A stretch of DNA of 64,000 bases from Pinibacter aurantiacus (GTDB taxonomy: Bacteria > Bacteroidota > Bacteroidia > Chitinophagales > Chitinophagaceae), in the NCBI RefSeq assembly GCF_019130065.1, contig NZ_JAHSPG010000003.1, positions 310,001 to 374,000 of the forward strand, given 5' to 3'. The first letter of the stretch is position 1. Each line of letters opens with the position of its first letter. The position numbers were made by a program, and so were the translations under genes. Below are positions 62,087 through 64,000 of this stretch, piece by piece. Under the pieces are notes generated by a model that saw only the letters and a program-made list of their open reading frames with translations, was not told the origin of the DNA and ran no database searches.

Positions 62087-64000
62087 GTGGGCAAAATATC
62101 AAACAAGGCCTCGTTGGCCGGACTTCTAATCGCCTTAGGAATTATTTATGGTGACATTGGTACATCTCCTCTTTACGTAATGAGTGCAATCATTGCCGGA
62201 AGACCTATTTCAGAAGACCTTATCATCGGAAGCGTGTCTTGTATTATCTGGACGCTTACTCTACAAACCACCGTTAAATACGTTATCCTCACCTTACAGG
62301 CAGATAACAAGGGTGAAGGTGGTATCTTTTCATTATACGCATTGGTAAGACGGCAACGGAAATGGCTGGTTGTTGCTGCAATGCTCGGCGGTGCTGCATT
62401 GCTCGCCGACGGTATGATTACGCCTCCAATTACCGTTACCTCTGCCATTGAGGAGCTTGGAAGGCAAGATTTCTTCCGTCCTATTGTGGATGCAAACCCC
62501 AACGTTATCATGTACATAGTGCTGGGCATTTTATGTGCGCTATTTTTTGTGCAGCAATTTGGTACGGCGTCTATTGGTAAATTCTTTGGCCCGATTATGT
62601 TCGTCTGGTTCTGTATGTTGGCAGTCCTGGGAATCTCTAAGATTTCTTATGACTTCGAAATGTTCAAAGCGCTGAACCCGTACTACGCCATAAAATTACT
62701 GGTAACCTATCCAAAAGGATTCTGGTTGCTGGGTGCAGTTTTCCTTTGTACTACGGGTGCTGAAGCGTTGTACTCCGACCTTGGCCACTGCGGAAAATGG
62801 AACATCCGTTATTCATGGATATTCGTAAAAACTGCGCTGATCTTAAACTACCTGGGACAGGGTGCATGGCTTTTGGCAAAACATCATGGAGCTGTATTTG
62901 CAACTGAAAAGCTTTTAAAAGATTCCAAGTTTATGTTGGAATTTCCTAACGCGCAGGAGCTGATCAACCCTTTCTACGGCATCATGCCACATTGGTTCAT
63001 TATCGCGGGTATCGTGATTGCAACTGCCGCCGCAATCATTGCGAGCCAGGCGTTGATCAGTGGTTCATTTACCCTGATCAGTGAGGCAATGCGACTGAAT
63101 CTTTGGCCAAAACTGAAAATTGTTTATCCAACTGAGGAACGCGGACAACTATATATTCCTGGCATTAACCTGTTGTTGTTTTTGGGCTGTACCGGTGTTG
63201 TATTGTACTTCCAGGAATCGAGCAACATGGAAGCTGCCTACGGTTTGGCGATTACGATGTGTATGATCGCGACTTCTATCTTATTCGCGAATTATCTCGT
63301 TTCCAAACGAACCCCGCCATATCTTATTTATCTGTATCTCGTGGTGTATTTGGGAATTGAATTCAGTTTCCTTTTCGCGAACCTTGAGAAATTCCCTCAT
63401 GGCGGTTTCGTGTCTTTGATCATTGCCGGAGGTTTGTTTACCATCATGTATATCTGGTTCCGCAGCAGAAAAATCAAAAACCGCTACGTGGAGTTTGTTC
63501 GCATGGACCATTATATTCCGCAAATACAGGAATTGAGTAACGACAGAACTGTTCCAAAACACGCGACACACCTGGTGTATATGACTAGTGCCAATAACCC
63601 GAAAGAAATTGAGCACAAGATCATTTATTCGATTTTGAATAGAAAACCGAAACGTGCAGATATCTACTGGTTCATTCACGTAGATACGTTGGATGATCCA
63701 TATACCTGCGAATATTCTGTTGACCACATTATTCCAAATGATATCATCAGGGTAGAGTTCCGCCTGGGGTTCAGAATTGAGCCGCGCATTAACCTGATGT
63801 TCCGTAAAGTGGTGGCAGATCTTGTTGCCAACAAAGAAGTGAACATTACGAGTCGTTATGAAAGTCTTGAAAGAAACAATGTGGTGGGCGATTTCCAATT
63901 CATTGTTATGGAAAAATATTTGAGTCAGGATAATGAATTGCCAATCGTGGAGCGCATTATTATGAAGTTGTATTTCTGGGTGAAAGAAATCAGTCTTTCT
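62087..64000 (+). CDS. kup: KUP-family potassium uptake protein, cut at the window edge
   Basis: 638 codons from GTG at 62087 (VGKISNKASLAGLLIALGIIYGDIGTSPLYVM) with no stop before 64000, so the 3' end is missing by a little. The GTG is used because no ATG precedes it in frame after an upstream stop. The conserved YGDIGTSPLY motif, ADNKGEGGIFSLYAL, LADGMITPPITV and GAEALYSDLGHCG identify KUP, a proton-coupled potassium importer with about 12 helices and a cytoplasmic C-terminal domain. It diverges from the BtrH/ABC operon. Confidence 0.95.
   Translation, partial: MGKISNKASLAGLLIALGIIYGDIGTSPLYVMSAIIAGRPISEDLIIGSVSCIIWTLTLQTTVKYVILTLQADNKGEGGIFSLYALVRRQRKWLVVAAMLGGAALLADGMITPPITVTSAIEELGRQDFFRPIVDANPNVIMYIVLGILCALFFVQQFGTASIGKFFGPIMFVWFCMLAVLGISKISYDFEMFKALNPYYAIKLLVTYPKGFWLLGAVFLCTTGAEALYSDLGHCGKWNIRYSWIFVKTALILNYLGQGAWLLAKHHGAVFATEKLLKDSKFMLEFPNAQELINPFYGIMPHWFIIAGIVIATAAAIIASQALISGSFTLISEAMRLNLWPKLKIVYPTEERGQLYIPGINLLLFLGCTGVVLYFQESSNMEAAYGLAITMCMIATSILFANYLVSKRTPPYLIYLYLVVYLGIEFSFLFANLEKFPHGGFVSLIIAGGLFTIMYIWFRSRKIKNRYVEFVRMDHYIPQIQELSNDRTVPKHATHLVYMTSANNPKEIEHKIIYSILNRKPKRADIYWFIHVDTLDDPYTCEYSVDHIIPNDIIRVEFRLGFRIEPRINLMFRKVVADLVANKEVNITSRYESLERNNVVGDFQFIVMEKYLSQDNELPIVERIIMKLYFWVKEISLS

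Noticed and set aside
62173-63898. Minus-strand frames of 118 and 205 codons inside kup
   Set aside because: kup is open over the whole region with all family motifs; the opposite frames show no domain.

Overview
The window looks like chromosomal DNA of a Bacteroidota bacterium, most likely a relative of the Chitinophagaceae. The family is inferred from protein style. The phylum is well supported by a SusC/SusD pair, a DUF4302 lipoprotein beside a zinc-metallopeptidase lipoprotein, many Bacteroidota-type lipoprotein signals, a fused E1 alpha/beta 2-oxoacid dehydrogenase, and TAnnTTTG promoter boxes upstream of several genes. No rRNA, tRNA, CRISPR array, prophage or transposase gene was found.

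Layout. 1-1222: the end of a surface-polysaccharide locus (cut-off sugar transferase, Gfo/Idh/MocA oxidoreductase). 1488-23720: a continuous minus-strand block that reads as a polysaccharide utilisation locus. From its upstream end it holds a PHP-like secreted protein, SusC, SusD, a zinc metallopeptidase, a DUF4302 lipoprotein, a GH2 enzyme, a GH127-type beta-L-arabinofuranosidase, three GH43 enzymes, a LacI regulator, galactokinase and GalT. Together these suggest uptake and stripping of an arabinose- and galactose-containing plant glycan, with galactose entering the Leloir pathway. 24032-34037: mixed housekeeping and small secreted proteins (AqpZ, free-Met-sulfoxide reductase, Spy-like protein, AccC/AccB, EF-P, thioredoxin-like protein, malate dehydrogenase, and two tandem paralogues built from NPxxN repeats). 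34151-44830: a GT9 glycosyltransferase, four membrane proteins (MFS, DedA, DAACS, APC), YebC, a DCC thiol protein, an OmpA lipoprotein and an outer-membrane protein. 44864-52489: a TonB-type receptor, fused E1, two DUF1573 proteins, YciI and a lipoprotein. 52635-57406: rpoB without rplJL or rpoC beside it, then thiE. 57787-61784: a compact minus-strand operon with a small unknown protein, a BtrH_N protein, an ABC ATPase, an ABC-2 permease and a small membrane protein. 62087-64000: a KUP potassium transporter cut by the window edge.

The most unusual structure lies between the genes. Many gaps carry two facing arms built from tandem 7-8 nt words (such as CTCAACT, TTATTCAG, CCTAATT). The word differs from locus to locus, but both arms of a locus use the same word, so each could fold as a long hairpin. 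There are also two copies of a MITE-like element made of CCCTACGGG palindromes, and three full copies of an AGACCTGACAGGTTT palindrome.

The candidates for undescribed biology are the BtrH_N/ABC operon, the NPxxN-repeat protein pair, the word-built inverted repeats, the arginine-loop EF-P and the isolated rpoB. Functions come from motif reading only; no database search was possible.
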